Of a DNA stretch of 64,000 nucleotides, positions 17,227-26,300 are shown in pieces. A model generated the notes under the pieces. That model searched no databases, had not been told where the DNA came from, and was given only the letters and a program-made list of their open reading frames with translations. The stretch's first letter is position 1. The number at the start of each line of letters is the position of its first letter. This stretch comes from Chryseobacterium bernardetii (GTDB lineage: Bacteria > Bacteroidota > Bacteroidia > Flavobacteriales > Weeksellaceae). Made by a program: the position numbers and the translations under genes. The stretch lies in contig NZ_CP033932.1 in NCBI RefSeq assembly GCF_003815975.1, positions 3,949,501 through 4,013,500 on the forward strand. Direction: 5' to 3'.

Positions 17227-17479
17227 TTATACAGGGTATAAACTCTCGCGGATCTTGTTGATTTCGCAGACTTTTTTTAGATTGTAAAGTACATGTTAAA
17301 TTTTCAATTATTTAAAAGTAATCCTACAAATTCAAATAACTCCTATAAATGACTTTTAGCATATTTTTAATATTAAAGATATTATTTAATGCATAATTAA
17401 TTAAAAAATAATATTTTTAGGCAGTGAATTAGTTGAAAGAATTTTTAGTTGCATTAAGTAAAACTTTTATTGAAACATA
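17227..17479. other. AT-rich gene-free stretch
   Basis: No convincing gene in the 314 bp between the adaptor and the next CDS beyond the terminator. GCGGATCTTGTTGATTTCGC at about 17249-17268 resembles the non-coding 'CTGCGAAATC…ATCCGCG' repeats common in Chryseobacterium genomes (from memory), but only one copy is in this window. No TAnnTTTG box is found before the gene at 17480. Confidence 0.4.
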
Positions 17480-19288
17480 ATGACAACTAAACCGTTACAC
17501 AATTTCCATATTCCTGTGATGGGACTGGCTTATACCATAGACAGCCCAATCCGCGTTGCACAATATGGAATTTCTTCTGTGATCTCCATCATTGATGATG
17601 AAATCCTGGAAAAAATGAAAAACTTTTACAACCAGAAGTTTAATTTAAATTATTCAGGAATATCAACAAAAACAGAAGATTACAGAGCCAAAAGAATTAC
17701 TGCTTATCTGGACATGGTAGATGATATCGTGAATGAAAAATTCGAATCTTTCAAACAGGAAATCAGTAAGAATAAAGAGGCTCTGAAAGATTTTGTGGCC
17801 ATGCTGCCCAACACTTCAGACCTGAAAAACAGTCTTCAGAACATTATTGCTCAAACAGATAACTGGAGTGATGCAATCAAAAACTTCATAGAAACCAACC
17901 TGTTACCGGGAAGTATAGATGTCAATATCATGACAAAAGTTGATAAAGACAATTATAAAAAGAATGAACAGCTTCCTGTGATGTATAACGATGCGCATGC
18001 TTCACTGCGCGGGTTTGCAAAAAGTAAACTATCTTCCTCTATGGTACTTTCTGCAGGGATGAATCCTCGTTTATACAGTTATATAGAGGAGTTCGATGAT
18101 TTTTATCCTGATGAAAACGGATATCTGAAAAAGAAAATCATTCTTAAAGTGAGTGATTTCCGTTCTGCAATGATCCAGGGAAATTATCTGGCTAAAAAAG
18201 GATTATGGGTTTCGGAATACAGAATAGAATCCGGATTGAATTGCGGCGGTCATGCATTTGCTACAGAAGGAATGCTATTGGGACCTATCATGGAAGAATT
18301 CAGGCAGAAAAAGAACGAGCTGATACAGTCTGCCTATACTTTAATGAACAGTGCATTGGAACAAAAAGGGAAAACAGTTCTGTCCAAACCTCTGGAAATG
18401 AAAATTACCGTACAGGGAGGAGTAGGCACCTCTGAAGAGCATGATTTTTTATTAAATACCTATAATGTAGACAGCGTGGGATGGGGATCTCCTTTTTTAC
18501 TGGTTCCTGAAGCCACTTCCGTAGATACTGAAACCCGGAATCTGCTTCTGAAAGCTAAAGAAAAAGACTTTTATCTAAGCCAGATTTCCCCTTTGGGAGT
18601 GCCTTTCAATACCATAAAAGGAACTTCTAATGAGCTGTTGAAGAATCAAAAGGAAGCCAAAGGAAGGTATGGAAGTTCATGTCCAAAAAAGCTACTGGCA
18701 TTAAGCAAAGAATATTCTCCGGAAGGGATGTGTACAGCCTCCAGAAAATATCAGGATATTAAGCTGAACGAACTTTATACCCAAAAAGAAACACTGTCGA
18801 CAGAAGAATTTGACAGAAGAAAAGCTGAAATTACAGATAAAGCCTGCCTTTGCGTTGGACTTGTCAATTCTGCCTATATGGAACAGGGAATGGAAATTAA
18901 AGGAGAAAAGCAGGGTGTTGTCATCTGCCCGGGGCCGAATATCGCTTTTTTTGACAAGGAAGTTTCTCTTTCGGAAATGGTAAAGCATATTTATGGCAAT
19001 ACCAATATTCTGCCCGATAACAACCGTCCGAATATGTTCATCAACGAGCTGAAAATGTATGTTGATTACCTGAAAAAAGAAATAGCAGCAACAACCCAAC
19101 AGATTACAAATGCCCAAACAAAGAAATGGAATACCTTCAGAAAAAATATGCTGGAGGGAATAGAGTATTATCAACAGCTTTTTGCTACATCTTCATTCTT
19201 CAAACAGGGATTATCAACAATTAATAATCAGTTACAGGAATATAAGCTGATGCTGAACACCATTGAAATTCCTCAAGTTGAAAAGTAA
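17480..19288 (+). CDS. Nitronate-monooxygenase-like TIM-barrel protein with cysteine-rich C-terminal half
   Basis: 602 aa, soluble, no signal peptide. Not firmly recognised. Several segments resemble the FMN-binding TIM barrel of nitronate monooxygenase/2-nitropropane dioxygenase proteins. These are PVMGLAYTIDSPIRVAQYGI at the start, GLNCGGHAFATEG (Cys255, His258), VQGGVGTSEEHDFLL (312-325) and DSVGWGSPFLLVPEA (331-345). Compared with typical NMOs (about 350 aa) it has a helical insertion (about 50-170) and a C-terminal extension. The extension carries Cys401, Cys418, Cys456, Cys458 and Cys483 and could bind an Fe-S cluster or metal. It is monocistronic between a terminator and an inverted repeat. 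The reaction is unknown. Fold assignment moderately sure; gene certainly real. Confidence 0.7.
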   Translation: MTTKPLHNFHIPVMGLAYTIDSPIRVAQYGISSVISIIDDEILEKMKNFYNQKFNLNYSGISTKTEDYRAKRITAYLDMVDDIVNEKFESFKQEISKNKEALKDFVAMLPNTSDLKNSLQNIIAQTDNWSDAIKNFIETNLLPGSIDVNIMTKVDKDNYKKNEQLPVMYNDAHASLRGFAKSKLSSSMVLSAGMNPRLYSYIEEFDDFYPDENGYLKKKIILKVSDFRSAMIQGNYLAKKGLWVSEYRIESGLNCGGHAFATEGMLLGPIMEEFRQKKNELIQSAYTLMNSALEQKGKTVLSKPLEMKITVQGGVGTSEEHDFLLNTYNVDSVGWGSPFLLVPEATSVDTETRNLLLKAKEKDFYLSQISPLGVPFNTIKGTSNELLKNQKEAKGRYGSSCPKKLLALSKEYSPEGMCTASRKYQDIKLNELYTQKETLSTEEFDRRKAEITDKACLCVGLVNSAYMEQGMEIKGEKQGVVICPGPNIAFFDKEVSLSEMVKHIYGNTNILPDNNRPNMFINELKMYVDYLKKEIAATTQQITNAQTKKWNTFRKNMLEGIEYYQQLFATSSFFKQGLSTINNQLQEYKLMLNTIEIPQVEK

Positions 19289-19325
19289 TAGATTTTTCTG
19301 AAGATTTTGCGAATGTAGCTTCTAA

Positions 19326-19392
19326 TTATCATTCCGTAGGAATCCTAACCGTTATATTCAAATAACAAAGTAAAAGTCCTACGGAATGATAA
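19326..19392. repeat. Perfect 16-bp inverted repeat, 67-bp element
   Basis: TTATCATTCCGTAGGA (19326-19341) and its exact reverse complement (19377-19392), 35 nt apart. The left arm also contains the short palindrome ATTCC-GTA-GGAAT. There is no T tract on either side, so this is not a typical terminator. It may be a REP/MITE-like element or an RNA hairpin. Confidence 0.6.
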
Positions 19393-19455
19393 ATAATATG
19401 GCTGTTACACATTATGTAAAAGCTATTGGCTTTCCATTTATAATAACTATACATC

Positions 19456-19480
19456 GTATGGTTATTTTGAATAGCCATAC
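19456..19480. promoter_or_regulatory. Operator-like inverted repeat before aldo/keto reductase
   Basis: GTATGGTTATT (19456-19466), TTG, AATAGCCATAC (19470-19480): 11-bp arms with one mismatch, 47 nt before the ATG. The size and spacing fit a dimeric repressor site. No regulator gene is adjacent. Confidence 0.45.
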
Positions 19481-19526
19481 AGTACAATATTCCTTACCTT
19501 AGATATCAGTTAGTAAAATTATTTTT

Positions 19527-20471
19527 ATGGAAAAAAGAAAGATTAAAAACACTGATTTGGAAGTAGCTCCTGTTAATTTCGGAGGAAATGTCTTTGGGTG
19601 GACACTGGATGAAAAACAGTCATTTGACATACTGGATCAGTTTACACAAGCCGGATTCAACTTTATAGATACAGCAGACACTTATTCATGGTGGGTAAAT
19701 GGAAAAGGAGGCCAGTCTGAAGAGATCATAGGAAAATGGATGAAAAGCCGCAATAACCGTAAGGATATTGTTCTGGCAACCAAAGTAGGTTCCGAAACCA
19801 AAGAGCATGGCTATGATATCAGCAAAAAGCATATCCTGAAATCAGTAGATGAATCGCTGCAAAGGCTTCAGACCGATCATATTGATCTTTATTATACCCA
19901 TTTTGATGATAATATAACCCCGGTAGAGGAAACATTATCAGCGTATGACGAAATCATTAAAGCCGGAAAAGTACGTTATATTGCAGCATCCAATCTTTCT
20001 CCTGAACGCTTAAAAGCATCTTTTGAAGCTTCTGAAAAGAATAACCTTCCTAAATATGTTGCCTTACAGCCTCATTATAACTTATTGGAAAGAGAAGGTT
20101 TTGAAAAAAACTATGCTCCTTTGGCAGAACAGTTTAACCTGAGTGTATTTCCCTACTGGTCACTGGCTGCAGGATTCTTAACAGGAAAATACCGTGATGA
20201 AGCAGATTTAGCTAAAAGTGCAAGAGGAGAAGGCGTAAGAAAATATTTAAATCCGAAGGGACTGGAAGTTCTAAAAGCATTAGATCAGGTGAGTGCAAAA
20301 CATCACAGCAATCAGGGAACAGTAGCTTTAGCTTGGTTATTGTCCAATCCGTTGGTTACGGCTCCTATTGTAAGTGCTACAAGTTCTTCACAGCTTGAAA
20401 CACTTTTCAACGCACCGAAGCTTATTTTAGATCAGGAAGATATTGATTTGCTCAATAAAGTAAGTCATTAA
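19527..20471 (+). CDS. Aldo/keto reductase (YajO/Tas-like)
   Basis: 314 aa NADPH-dependent (alpha/beta)8 oxidoreductase. Catalytic tetrad visible: Asp48, Tyr53 (DTADTYSWW), Lys86 (ATKVGSE) and His125 (YYTHFDD). The cofactor block near the C-terminus is APIVSATSSSQLETL. The Trp-rich loop YSWWVNGKGGQSEEIIGKWM is typical of the YajO/PdxI-type branch acting on small aldehydes. It is a single gene with an operator-like repeat upstream and a strong terminator downstream. The physiological substrate is unknown. Full length. Confidence 0.9.
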   Translation: MEKRKIKNTDLEVAPVNFGGNVFGWTLDEKQSFDILDQFTQAGFNFIDTADTYSWWVNGKGGQSEEIIGKWMKSRNNRKDIVLATKVGSETKEHGYDISKKHILKSVDESLQRLQTDHIDLYYTHFDDNITPVEETLSAYDEIIKAGKVRYIAASNLSPERLKASFEASEKNNLPKYVALQPHYNLLEREGFEKNYAPLAEQFNLSVFPYWSLAAGFLTGKYRDEADLAKSARGEGVRKYLNPKGLEVLKALDQVSAKHHSNQGTVALAWLLSNPLVTAPIVSATSSSQLETLFNAPKLILDQEDIDLLNKVSH

Positions 20472-20494
20472 TTTCAACCCTTTATCAAATAAAA

Positions 20495-20534
20495 CAAATC
20501 CGTTCAATACTAATTTGAACGGATTTGTTTTTTT
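20495..20534 (+). terminator. Terminator after aldo/keto reductase
   Basis: Perfect 13-bp stem CAAATCCGTTCAA (20495-20507) / TTGAACGGATTTG (20515-20527), 7-nt loop, then a T run. Confidence 0.9.
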
Positions 20535-20606
20535 AACACTTAAGTTATTTTAAGTTACTATTAAACTGTTTGATTACAATTTTAGATTTTACGGAATGGT
20601 TATTAT

Positions 20607-22454
20607 TTAATCCGAATATTCCTTCAGTAACTGTCTATAGCTCATCAGAATAGAAGATTTGGAAATAAATCCTATAAAACCGTTTTTCTCATTCACCACC
20701 GGAAGATTCCATACCCCCGTATCATCAAAGGTCTGGAGGATATCTAACGGCTTATTTTCCGGATGAAGTACTGCCGGCGGAGCCTTCATAATCTGAACTA
20801 CCGCCTGAGAAGCATCAATTTCTTTGTTAAAAAGATAAGGCCTTATATCATCAAGCGTCAGAACCCCTTTTAATGTTCTGGAATCATCCACTACCGCAAA
20901 AATATTCTTATCTCCGCTCTTTACCATTTCGAAAAGATCTGTAATAGAGGCATTTTCCTGAATCGTCTGTGAATATTTATCGATAAAATCATCTGTTCTT
21001 AAAGCAAAAAGAAGGTTTTTATCGTGCTTATTGGTAAAAATCTTTCCTTCATCGGCAAGAGATTTCAGTTCCGGAGAGATTGGAGAGAACCATTTGGCAA
21101 TAAGATAAGATATAATGGAAACAATCATCAGCGGAATAAAAAGATCATAACCAAAACTGGATTCCGCAATCAGGAATATGGCGGTAAGCGGCGCATACAT
21201 AACACCACTCATAGCTCCGGCCATTCCTACCAATACAAGATTTGTTACCGGAACATCCGTAAATCCTATGTGCTGGCATACCAGGGCAAAAAGATATCCT
21301 AAAGTTCCGCCTGCAAAAAGGGAAGGAGCAAAATTTCCTCCATTCCCGCCACTGAATATGGTGAAAGATGTGGCAAAAGCTTTTAATAACAGGACAAGCA
21401 CTAAAAATATGATAATCGTCCACTCTCCAATTTCAAAATATCTGAAAAGACTGTTTTCAATAATGGAATGGGTATTTCCGTTAGTAAAAGCTTTCACGGT
21501 ATCATATCCCTCTCCGAATAAAGGTGGAAACAATACACAAAGCAGGGAAAGTACCGCCCCTCCGAACATGGCTTTACGCATTTTAGAAAGCTGAAGTCCT
21601 TTTATAAAATGTTCTACTTTTTGCGAAATAATAACGAAATATCTGGCATATAAACCAGTTACAATTCCAAGAATAAGATAGTACGGTACATTTTTATAAT
21701 TAAAGGCTTCTCTGGTATAAAACCTGAAAAGGACATCTTCCTGAAGCAGAATTCTGGATAAAAGACTCCCGCAGACTGCTGCAACCACTAATGGAATAAA
21801 ATCGGTAAAAACCACTCCGGTCAGCAGGATTTCAAAAGCAAACATAATCCCGGCAATAGGAGCATTGAAAGCAGAGGCAATTCCCGCAGTAGCTCCTGCA
21901 GCAAGCAATAACGTACGTTCTTTATAATTCAGTCTGTAAGTCTGCGCATAATTTGATCCTATGGCTGCACCCGTAACTGCAATAGGACTTTCCAGTCCGG
22001 CAGATCCTCCCAGCCCGACAGTAACTGCGCTCTGGATTACCTGGGAATACATTTTAACCGAGGCTACAATACTCGAATTCTGGGCAATTTCGTAGAGGAT
22101 AGCACCGATTCCTTTTCTGTCCTGTCCTTTAAATAGCGTCAAAACGATCAAAGTAGTAAGAACAATTCCTAAAAATGGGAAAACAATATAGAAAAGAATC
22201 TGATATTCAAAGTGAACTTTATTGGTGATGAAATAGTGGATGTTATGCACCAGTGTTTTCAGGATTACCCCGGCCAATCCTGCAGTACAGCCTACAAGAA
22301 TTCCGGAAAGCACAAGAAACTGATTCCGGCTTAATCTGTTATTCAGCCAGTGCAGAATAAGCTCATAGCTACGGGCTTTTTCCAGTCCGTATTTCTGGAA
22401 ATCTCTTTTAAATTTTAGAAAGCTTAGGTACTTTTTTTTGTTGTGAATTTTCAC
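20607..22454 (-). CDS. CLC-family chloride channel/transporter with CBS pair
   Basis: 615 aa inner-membrane protein. About 40 cytosolic residues come first, then the CLC membrane domain (about 42-440), then two CBS domains (about 455-515 and 550-610). Ion-path motifs: GSAGLESP at 150-157, where Glu155 is at the position of the gating glutamate, and GNFAPSLF at 373-380 (GxFxP). The segment MFAFEILLTG (about 204-213) aligns with the helix that carries the internal proton glutamate in E. coli ClcA. Here the position after the conserved Glu is Ile, as in channel-type CLCs, so obligatory H+ coupling is doubtful. Single gene, no operon partner. Function in chloride or anion homeostasis is inferred from the family. 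Confidence 0.9.
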   Translation of the reverse strand: MKIHNKKKYLSFLKFKRDFQKYGLEKARSYELILHWLNNRLSRNQFLVLSGILVGCTAGLAGVILKTLVHNIHYFITNKVHFEYQILFYIVFPFLGIVLTTLIVLTLFKGQDRKGIGAILYEIAQNSSIVASVKMYSQVIQSAVTVGLGGSAGLESPIAVTGAAIGSNYAQTYRLNYKERTLLLAAGATAGIASAFNAPIAGIMFAFEILLTGVVFTDFIPLVVAAVCGSLLSRILLQEDVLFRFYTREAFNYKNVPYYLILGIVTGLYARYFVIISQKVEHFIKGLQLSKMRKAMFGGAVLSLLCVLFPPLFGEGYDTVKAFTNGNTHSIIENSLFRYFEIGEWTIIIFLVLVLLLKAFATSFTIFSGGNGGNFAPSLFAGGTLGYLFALVCQHIGFTDVPVTNLVLVGMAGAMSGVMYAPLTAIFLIAESSFGYDLFIPLMIVSIISYLIAKWFSPISPELKSLADEGKIFTNKHDKNLLFALRTDDFIDKYSQTIQENASITDLFEMVKSGDKNIFAVVDDSRTLKGVLTLDDIRPYLFNKEIDASQAVVQIMKAPPAVLHPENKPLDILQTFDDTGVWNLPVVNEKNGFIGFISKSSILMSYRQLLKEYSD

Positions 22455-22627
22455 CTGGGAAGAATTTTAATGCGGGTCTCAATTTGAAACAGCTCTGTAA
22501 ATTTATGAAATATCTGATAAAAATTTTCCCAAAAGATATTTTAAAAGTTTTCCAGGGACAACAAAATAGAATATATGACTGATCTTATACTTAATCCGTT
22601 TTACTTCAGACAGCATTTAAAATCATA

Positions 22628-22668
22628 AAAAAACAGCTACAATTCTGACAAGATTCAACATTGTAGCT
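22628..22668 (-). terminator. Terminator of the NDH-2/SDR operon
   Basis: Stem AGCTACAAT (22635-22643) / ATTGTAGCT (22660-22668). On the minus strand it is followed by a T7 run (22628-22634), 17 nt past the SDR stop. A T run also exists on the plus side. Confidence 0.8.
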
Positions 22669-22684
22669 GGTCTATTTTTTTAAA

Positions 22685-23683
22685 TTAAGCTTCATTAACC
22701 CTTTTAGAAATTCCCGAAAACAGAAATTTGACAGTAACAATGCCTAAAATTCCGGCGGCAGTCCATATCAGGGGCTTAGCAGAAACAGAAAATAACGATT
22801 TTCCGTCAATTCCCATATTTCCTTTTGAAGGTTCCAGTACATTTCCCCCCGAACGCTGATCTTTATTCGCTTTTTTCATTACCATCCGCATTACTGCTGA
22901 AGAAACATATCTGATTAATCCCGGAGACATTTCATATAAACCTTTAAAAACTATGGAAGACCAATCCGGATAAGATGCTTCCTGAGGATTCTTTGCTGTT
23001 TTTACAATAGAAGCAGCCAACTTTCTGGGATCAAATGATGGAGGAGGTGTACTGAGTTTTATGCCTGAATAATTGGCAGCATGTTCAATTCCTGAGGATT
23101 TCTGAAATCCCGGATACAACGCACAGATATGAATATCCGGAAAATCAGAAACTTCGCCCTGCAGGGTTTCAGTCATTCCCCTGATGCCATATTTTGAAGC
23201 GGTATAAGCCGTTCCGTAAGGGGCCGGCATCCATCCGCCAATTGAAATATTATTGAGCAATACTCCTTTTTTCTGGCGTTTGAAAACCGGTAATACTGCA
23301 TGCGCCGAATGCATATACCCCAAAAGATTGGTCTTAATAATCTGATCGGTAACATCCACCGGGATCTCTTCGAATTTTCCAAATGCCAGAACACCTGCAT
23401 TATTCACCCAATAATCAATTTTGCCACTGAACTGAAGCGCTTCATTCACAAGATGAGCCACTTCTTCTGCTACAGAAACATCAGTAGGAACAGCAAGAAC
23501 GGCTACTCCCAGGCTTCTGCATATTTCAGCAGTTTCTTTCAGAGCTTCTTCATTACGGGCGGCCAAAACAAGATCGGCACCCTGTTCAGCAAAAGCTTCT
23601 GCTGTGGCTTTACCAATCCCGCTTGAGGCTCCGGTAATAACAACTGTTTCTCCGAAAAACGGAGGTTTTCTACGATTTTTCAT
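22685..23683 (-). CDS. SDR-family oxidoreductase with C-terminal membrane segment
   Basis: 332 aa. Classical short-chain dehydrogenase Rossmann core: TGASSGIG at 17-24, NNAG at 94-97, and active site Ser147, Tyr160 and Lys164 (YTASKYG). The part beyond about residue 250 is longer than a classical SDR (about 250 aa). It ends in a hydrophobic stretch (PLIWTAAGILGIVTVKFLF, about 304-322) that may anchor it to the membrane. This matches a group of SDRs with a C-terminal 'ALR/VMRMV' helix seen in environmental bacteria. It lies 40 nt downstream of ndh on the same strand, likely one operon. Substrate unknown. Confidence 0.88.
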   Translation of the reverse strand: MKNRRKPPFFGETVVITGASSGIGKATAEAFAEQGADLVLAARNEEALKETAEICRSLGVAVLAVPTDVSVAEEVAHLVNEALQFSGKIDYWVNNAGVLAFGKFEEIPVDVTDQIIKTNLLGYMHSAHAVLPVFKRQKKGVLLNNISIGGWMPAPYGTAYTASKYGIRGMTETLQGEVSDFPDIHICALYPGFQKSSGIEHAANYSGIKLSTPPPSFDPRKLAASIVKTAKNPQEASYPDWSSIVFKGLYEMSPGLIRYVSSAVMRMVMKKANKDQRSGGNVLEPSKGNMGIDGKSLFSVSAKPLIWTAAGILGIVTVKFLFSGISKRVNEA

Positions 23684-23723
23684 ATCAATGGGTTTAAGTG
23701 TTAGTAATCTTCTTCAACTGAAT

Positions 23724-24998
23724 TCAGGAAGATCCGTTTTCAGTATTTCTTTTCGGATAAAGAATCAGTCTGATGGAAGGATTATTGGTAATAAATAAAC
23801 GGAACCAGTCAAAAGCAAGCTGAAGTTTATTCTTAAAACCGATCAGAGGGATAATATGAATAAAAAGCCAGGTAAGCCAAGCTAAAAATCCATTAAAAGA
23901 ATGCTTGGGAAGATCCACTACTGCATTGTATTTAGAGATAATTGCCATGCTTCCTTTGTCATGATACTGAAAAGGTTCCAACACCTTCTCATCCTCAATC
24001 CGTTTAAAATTGGCAGCCAGATTTTTTCCCTGCTGAATAGCTACCTGAGCGAGCTGGGGATGCCCATTAGGATATTTTTTCTCAGAAAGCATCAGACATA
24101 GATCTCCCAGGGCATATATATTGTCGGTTTCCTCTACTTTATTATAGGCATCTACAAGGATTCTTCTTCCTTTGCCAATGCTTTTTTCAGGTAGGCCCGG
24201 AACCTCACGGCCTATTACACCGGAAGTCCAGATCAGGGTTTCTGTTTCAATAGCTCTGCCGTCGCTTAAGATAACTTTACAATCTACATAATCTTTTACA
24301 GATACGTTCAGGATGATCTTAACTCCTAATTCTCTGAGGGTTTCATACGCTGTTTTTTTAGCCATATCGCTCATAGGAGAAAGGAGGGTAGGAAGAGCAT
24401 CCACCAGATATAGGTTGGAAAGCCCTAATTTAATTTCCGGATATTCTTTTTGAGCAATATATTTCCCCATTTCCGCCAACATTCCCGCCAGTTCCACTCC
24501 TGTAGGGCCACCCCCTGCAATAACAATGTTCTGAAGCTTTTCGGCCTGTTTTATATCTTTATTGCGGGCTGCTTCTTCAAGGGTTAACAGGATATGATTT
24601 CTCAGGTAAAGAGCTTCTTCTATAGTCTTCATCGGAAGAGCATGTTTTCTTACATTTTCCATTCCGAAGAAATTGGATTCTGTACCCAAAGCCAATACCA
24701 GATAATCATAGCTGAGAATTCCGGTATCCGTTTCTATGGTTTTATCCTCAGCATTGATCTTCAGCAGGCTTCCCATATGAAAATTGACATGTTTATTACT
24801 GGAAAACAGTTTCCGGAAAGGATAGCTGATGTTGGAAGCTTCAATGAAAGAAGTGGCTACCTGATAGATCAATGGCGGAAAAAAGTGATAATTGTTTTTA
24901 TCTACCAGGGTAATTCTGAAGCGGCTGTCGTTTCTGAGGGATTTGATAAGGTTAATACCCGCAAATCCTCCTCCTACGATTAGAATGTGCTTTTTCAT
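23724..24998 (-). CDS. ndh: NAD(P)/FAD-dependent oxidoreductase, type II NADH dehydrogenase-like
   Basis: 424 aa from the ATG at 24996-24998 (MKKHILIVGGGFAG). The frame extends 13 codons upstream (to 25037), but those residues precede the FAD motif awkwardly. Two dinucleotide folds are visible: FAD at IVGGGFAGINL (residues 6-16) and NADH at IVIAGGGPTGVELAGMLAEM (about 152-171). The FAD-binding DNIYALGDLC comes near 285. The C-terminal amphipathic part (FKNKLQLAFDWFRLFI) is where NDH-2 enzymes bind the membrane surface. The role is electron transfer from NADH to quinone without proton pumping. No [CxxC]-type sulfide:quinone reductase cysteines are seen, which argues against SQR. An SDR gene follows 40 nt downstream. 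Confidence 0.85.
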   Translation of the reverse strand: MKKHILIVGGGFAGINLIKSLRNDSRFRITLVDKNNYHFFPPLIYQVATSFIEASNISYPFRKLFSSNKHVNFHMGSLLKINAEDKTIETDTGILSYDYLVLALGTESNFFGMENVRKHALPMKTIEEALYLRNHILLTLEEAARNKDIKQAEKLQNIVIAGGGPTGVELAGMLAEMGKYIAQKEYPEIKLGLSNLYLVDALPTLLSPMSDMAKKTAYETLRELGVKIILNVSVKDYVDCKVILSDGRAIETETLIWTSGVIGREVPGLPEKSIGKGRRILVDAYNKVEETDNIYALGDLCLMLSEKKYPNGHPQLAQVAIQQGKNLAANFKRIEDEKVLEPFQYHDKGSMAIISKYNAVVDLPKHSFNGFLAWLTWLFIHIIPLIGFKNKLQLAFDWFRLFITNNPSIRLILYPKRNTENGSS

Positions 24999-25211
24999 AT
25001 GAAGTGATATTGAAATGGTGTAGCCTAAATCATTCAATTACAAGACCAAAAGGAGGCAATTACAAATATTTAACATAATATTAAACCCTCTTATCTTATT
25101 TTTCAGAGCCTGTTTAACTGCCTGAAAAAGCACACAATACTATTACCGCCTTTTCTTTTTAGGTCTGCATGATGTTTGCAGCGTATATAAAACACCATAA
25201 AATTTATCAAT

Positions 25212-26201
25212 ATGAAAACGCTGCTTTTAACAGAAAAACACAGATTAGGAATAGGAGGGGTTGCTATAGGAACTGCTTTTGAGAACATTACGGATGAAGA
25301 AGCCCATAACATTCTTCAAACAGCCTGGAACTCCGGAATAAGATATTATGATACTTCCCCGTGGTATGGCCTTACCAAAAGCGAAAGAAGATTCGGTGAT
25401 TTTCTTAAAGATAAAGATCACGATGAATTTATATTTTCAACAAAAGTAGGAAGACTCTTCCGGCAGGTTCCTGAATCTGAAGTACCGCCTACAATGTGGA
25501 AAAATCCTCTGAACTATGATTTCGAGCACAATTATACAGCAGATGCTGTAAAACGATCTATTGACGAAAGTCTCCAAAGAACGGGTCTGGATCATATTGA
25601 CATCGTCTATATTCATGATCTGTCTGAAGACCAGGTAGGCGACCGCTATCCTTATTTCCTGAAACAGGCTAGGGAAGGAGCATTTAAAGTGCTTTCAGAA
25701 CTTCGGAATGAAGGGGTTATCAAAGCCTGGGGAATGGGTGTCAACAAAATTGAACCTATTCTGGACTGTATTGAATCTGCAGACCCTGACATTTGCCTCT
25801 CTGCCACACAATATTCTATATTGGAACATGAAGATGCTGTAGACAGACTTCTTCCTGCTGTTAAAAAAGCAGGAGTGCAATTGGTTTCTGGAGCAGGATA
25901 TAATTCAGGGTATGTTACGGGAAAAGAGCGGTATAATTATAAGGATGTGATTCCGAAAGGAATGGAACAAAAAAGGGCAAGAATTATGGCTATTGCAGAG
26001 AAATATAAGATCAATATTGTAGATGCTGCCCTTCATTTTGTATTGGCATCTGAAGAATTTGTGTCTATCATTCCGGGCGCCAGTAAGCCTGAACAGGTGC
26101 AGAATAACGTACAGGCACTTCACGCTCAGATCCCTCTGGGTTTTTGGCAGGAACTGAAAGCTGAAGGTCTGATCTATGAAAAAGCAGAGGTCCCTCAGTA
26201 A
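25212..26201 (+). CDS. Aldo/keto reductase (L-fucose / D-threo-aldose dehydrogenase-like)
   Basis: 329 aa. AKR tetrad Asp47, Tyr52 (YYDTSPWYG), Lys78 (STKVGRLFR) and His135 (VYIHDLSED). The DTSPWYG/S-ERRFGDFL block and the RxxPPTMWKNP loop are characteristic of the D-threo-aldose 1-dehydrogenase / pyridoxal 4-dehydrogenase branch rather than the YajO branch found at 19527. The C-terminal cofactor segment is SIIPGASKPEQVQNNV. It is divergent from ndh and ends at a bidirectional terminator. A role in sugar (fucose-like) oxidation is the family expectation; no sugar genes adjoin it here. Confidence 0.88.
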   Translation: MKTLLLTEKHRLGIGGVAIGTAFENITDEEAHNILQTAWNSGIRYYDTSPWYGLTKSERRFGDFLKDKDHDEFIFSTKVGRLFRQVPESEVPPTMWKNPLNYDFEHNYTADAVKRSIDESLQRTGLDHIDIVYIHDLSEDQVGDRYPYFLKQAREGAFKVLSELRNEGVIKAWGMGVNKIEPILDCIESADPDICLSATQYSILEHEDAVDRLLPAVKKAGVQLVSGAGYNSGYVTGKERYNYKDVIPKGMEQKRARIMAIAEKYKINIVDAALHFVLASEEFVSIIPGASKPEQVQNNVQALHAQIPLGFWQELKAEGLIYEKAEVPQ

Positions 26202-26226
26202 TGGTATACATCAAATTAATATTCAT

Positions 26227-26253
26227 AAAAACCACACTTCCCGTGTGGTTTTT
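26227..26253. terminator. Bidirectional terminator
   Basis: Perfect 11-bp stem AAAAACCACAC / GTGTGGTTTTT with 5-nt loop TTCCC between convergent genes. Confidence 0.9.
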
Positions 26254-26300
26254 ATAGTATTACCAACAGCTTATTTATTTTATTCTTTATAGAAATCCTT

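Noticed and set aside
17293..17310. ATGTTAAATTTTCAATT occurs both here and near 31399.
   Set aside because: 17 identical bases of almost pure A/T are expected by chance in AT-rich intergenic DNA of this length; the flanks differ.
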